This document shows, piece by piece, positions 63,881-64,000 of a stretch of 64,000 nucleotides of DNA. The DNA lies in assembly GCA_937873665.1 (NCBI GenBank), contig CALMYW010000460.1:62001-126000 (forward strand). Direction: 5' to 3'. How positions within the stretch are numbered: position 1 is the first letter of the stretch; each line of letters starts with the position of its first letter. This DNA is from an uncultured Sphingorhabdus sp. (GTDB taxonomy: Bacteria; Pseudomonadota; Alphaproteobacteria; Sphingomonadales; Sphingomonadaceae). The notes below the pieces were generated by a model. The model searched no databases. It saw nothing but the letters and a program-made list of their open reading frames with translations, and had not been told where the DNA came from. Position numbers and translations under genes: made by a program.

Positions 63881-63899
63881 AGCGCGGATTCGCGCTTTT
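63881..63899 (+). terminator. short terminator hairpin after ada
   Basis: AGCGCG-GATT-CGCGCT followed by TTT, 11 bases past the Ada stop. Bases 63900-64000 show no gene I can support. Confidence 0.5.
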
Positions 63900-64000
63900 C
63901 GGCGGTATGGCAGGGATTTTACATTTCTGACGCTTTAAGACTAACGGTCTGTTCACCCTTTTCCGCCATAGGGAATGCGATGCTGTGCGTAGTGCAGCTT

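Overview
The window looks like chromosome from a G+C-rich alphaproteobacterium of the order Sphingomonadales (a Sphingopyxis/Sphingorhabdus-like organism is my guess, not proven). Reasons: a carotenoid operon for beta-ring carotenoids, an Entner-Doudoroff operon (zwf-edd-glk-eda-pgl) with no phosphofructokinase seen, an F1 ATP synthase operon with a short epsilon subunit, a TonB-dependent receptor of the oxygenase-pathway type, RF2 with SPY in place of SPF, many dense ATGA-type overlaps, and interspersed CGTCATTCCCGCGAAGGCGG-type palindromes. I see no plasmid, prophage, IS or CRISPR signature. No gene-free stretch exceeds 300 bases; the longest is about 285 bases at 61313-61597, and it holds a palindrome pair.

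Layout. 1-2700: DUF1214/DUF1254 envelope pair, tRNA-Arg(ACG), queC-queE (7-deazaguanine synthesis) and a small membrane protein. 2725-4846: pmbA/tldE overlapping an inositol-monophosphatase-family gene. 4848-5270: a GIY-YIG nuclease gene between two palindromes. 5272-9899 (minus): crtY-crtI-LOG-[DUF559 nuclease inside a perfect 39-nt inverted repeat]-crtB. 10075-13989: YadA-like adhesin, then a TonB-domain protein, a sterol-desaturase-like hydroxylase and a DUF2141 protein. 14008-21586: two convergent oxygenase operons, Baeyer-Villiger monooxygenase/P450/rubredoxin (plus) and flavin monooxygenase/P450/enoyl-CoA hydratase/GST (minus). 21675-32034: MipA/OmpV, a PAS-GGDEF-EAL-PilZ protein, an acyl-CoA dehydrogenase pair, prfB and several secreted proteins of unknown function. 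32044-42286: SDR, acetyl-CoA synthetase, CaiB/AMACR-type CoA enzyme, TonB receptor, a fused E1 alpha-beta 2-oxoacid dehydrogenase and a FabD-like acyltransferase. 42396-47974: the Entner-Doudoroff operon. 47979-55744: PilZ protein, two Flp pilins, mutT, methyltransferase, comF, grxC, DUF1178, tRNA-Arg(CCT) with a duplicated 3' end, alanine-rich lipoprotein, CpaF, EamA transporter, DUF6265. 55766-61312 (minus): atpH-atpA-atpG-atpD-unknown-atpC. 61470-63870: dienelactone hydrolase, DUF1203, Ada. The last 100 bases (63900-64000) show no gene I can support.

How it fits together. Three copies of the same perfect palindrome, TTTAATCG-N2-CGATTAAA, lie before the flavin monooxygenase operon (21569), before the CaiB/AMACR gene (35023) and between the TonB receptor and the E1/acyltransferase operon (38994). 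This ties uptake, hydroxylation and CoA-ester chemistry, scattered over 18 kb, into one likely regulon for an unidentified hydrophobic carbon source; its regulator is not in the window. Separately, two unrelated small nuclease genes (DUF559 and GIY-YIG) are each bounded by inverted REP-like palindromes, and gene-less pairs of related palindromes occur elsewhere. This suggests nuclease-associated palindromic elements, one of which sits inside the carotenoid operon and now appears to supply the ribosome-binding site of crtB.
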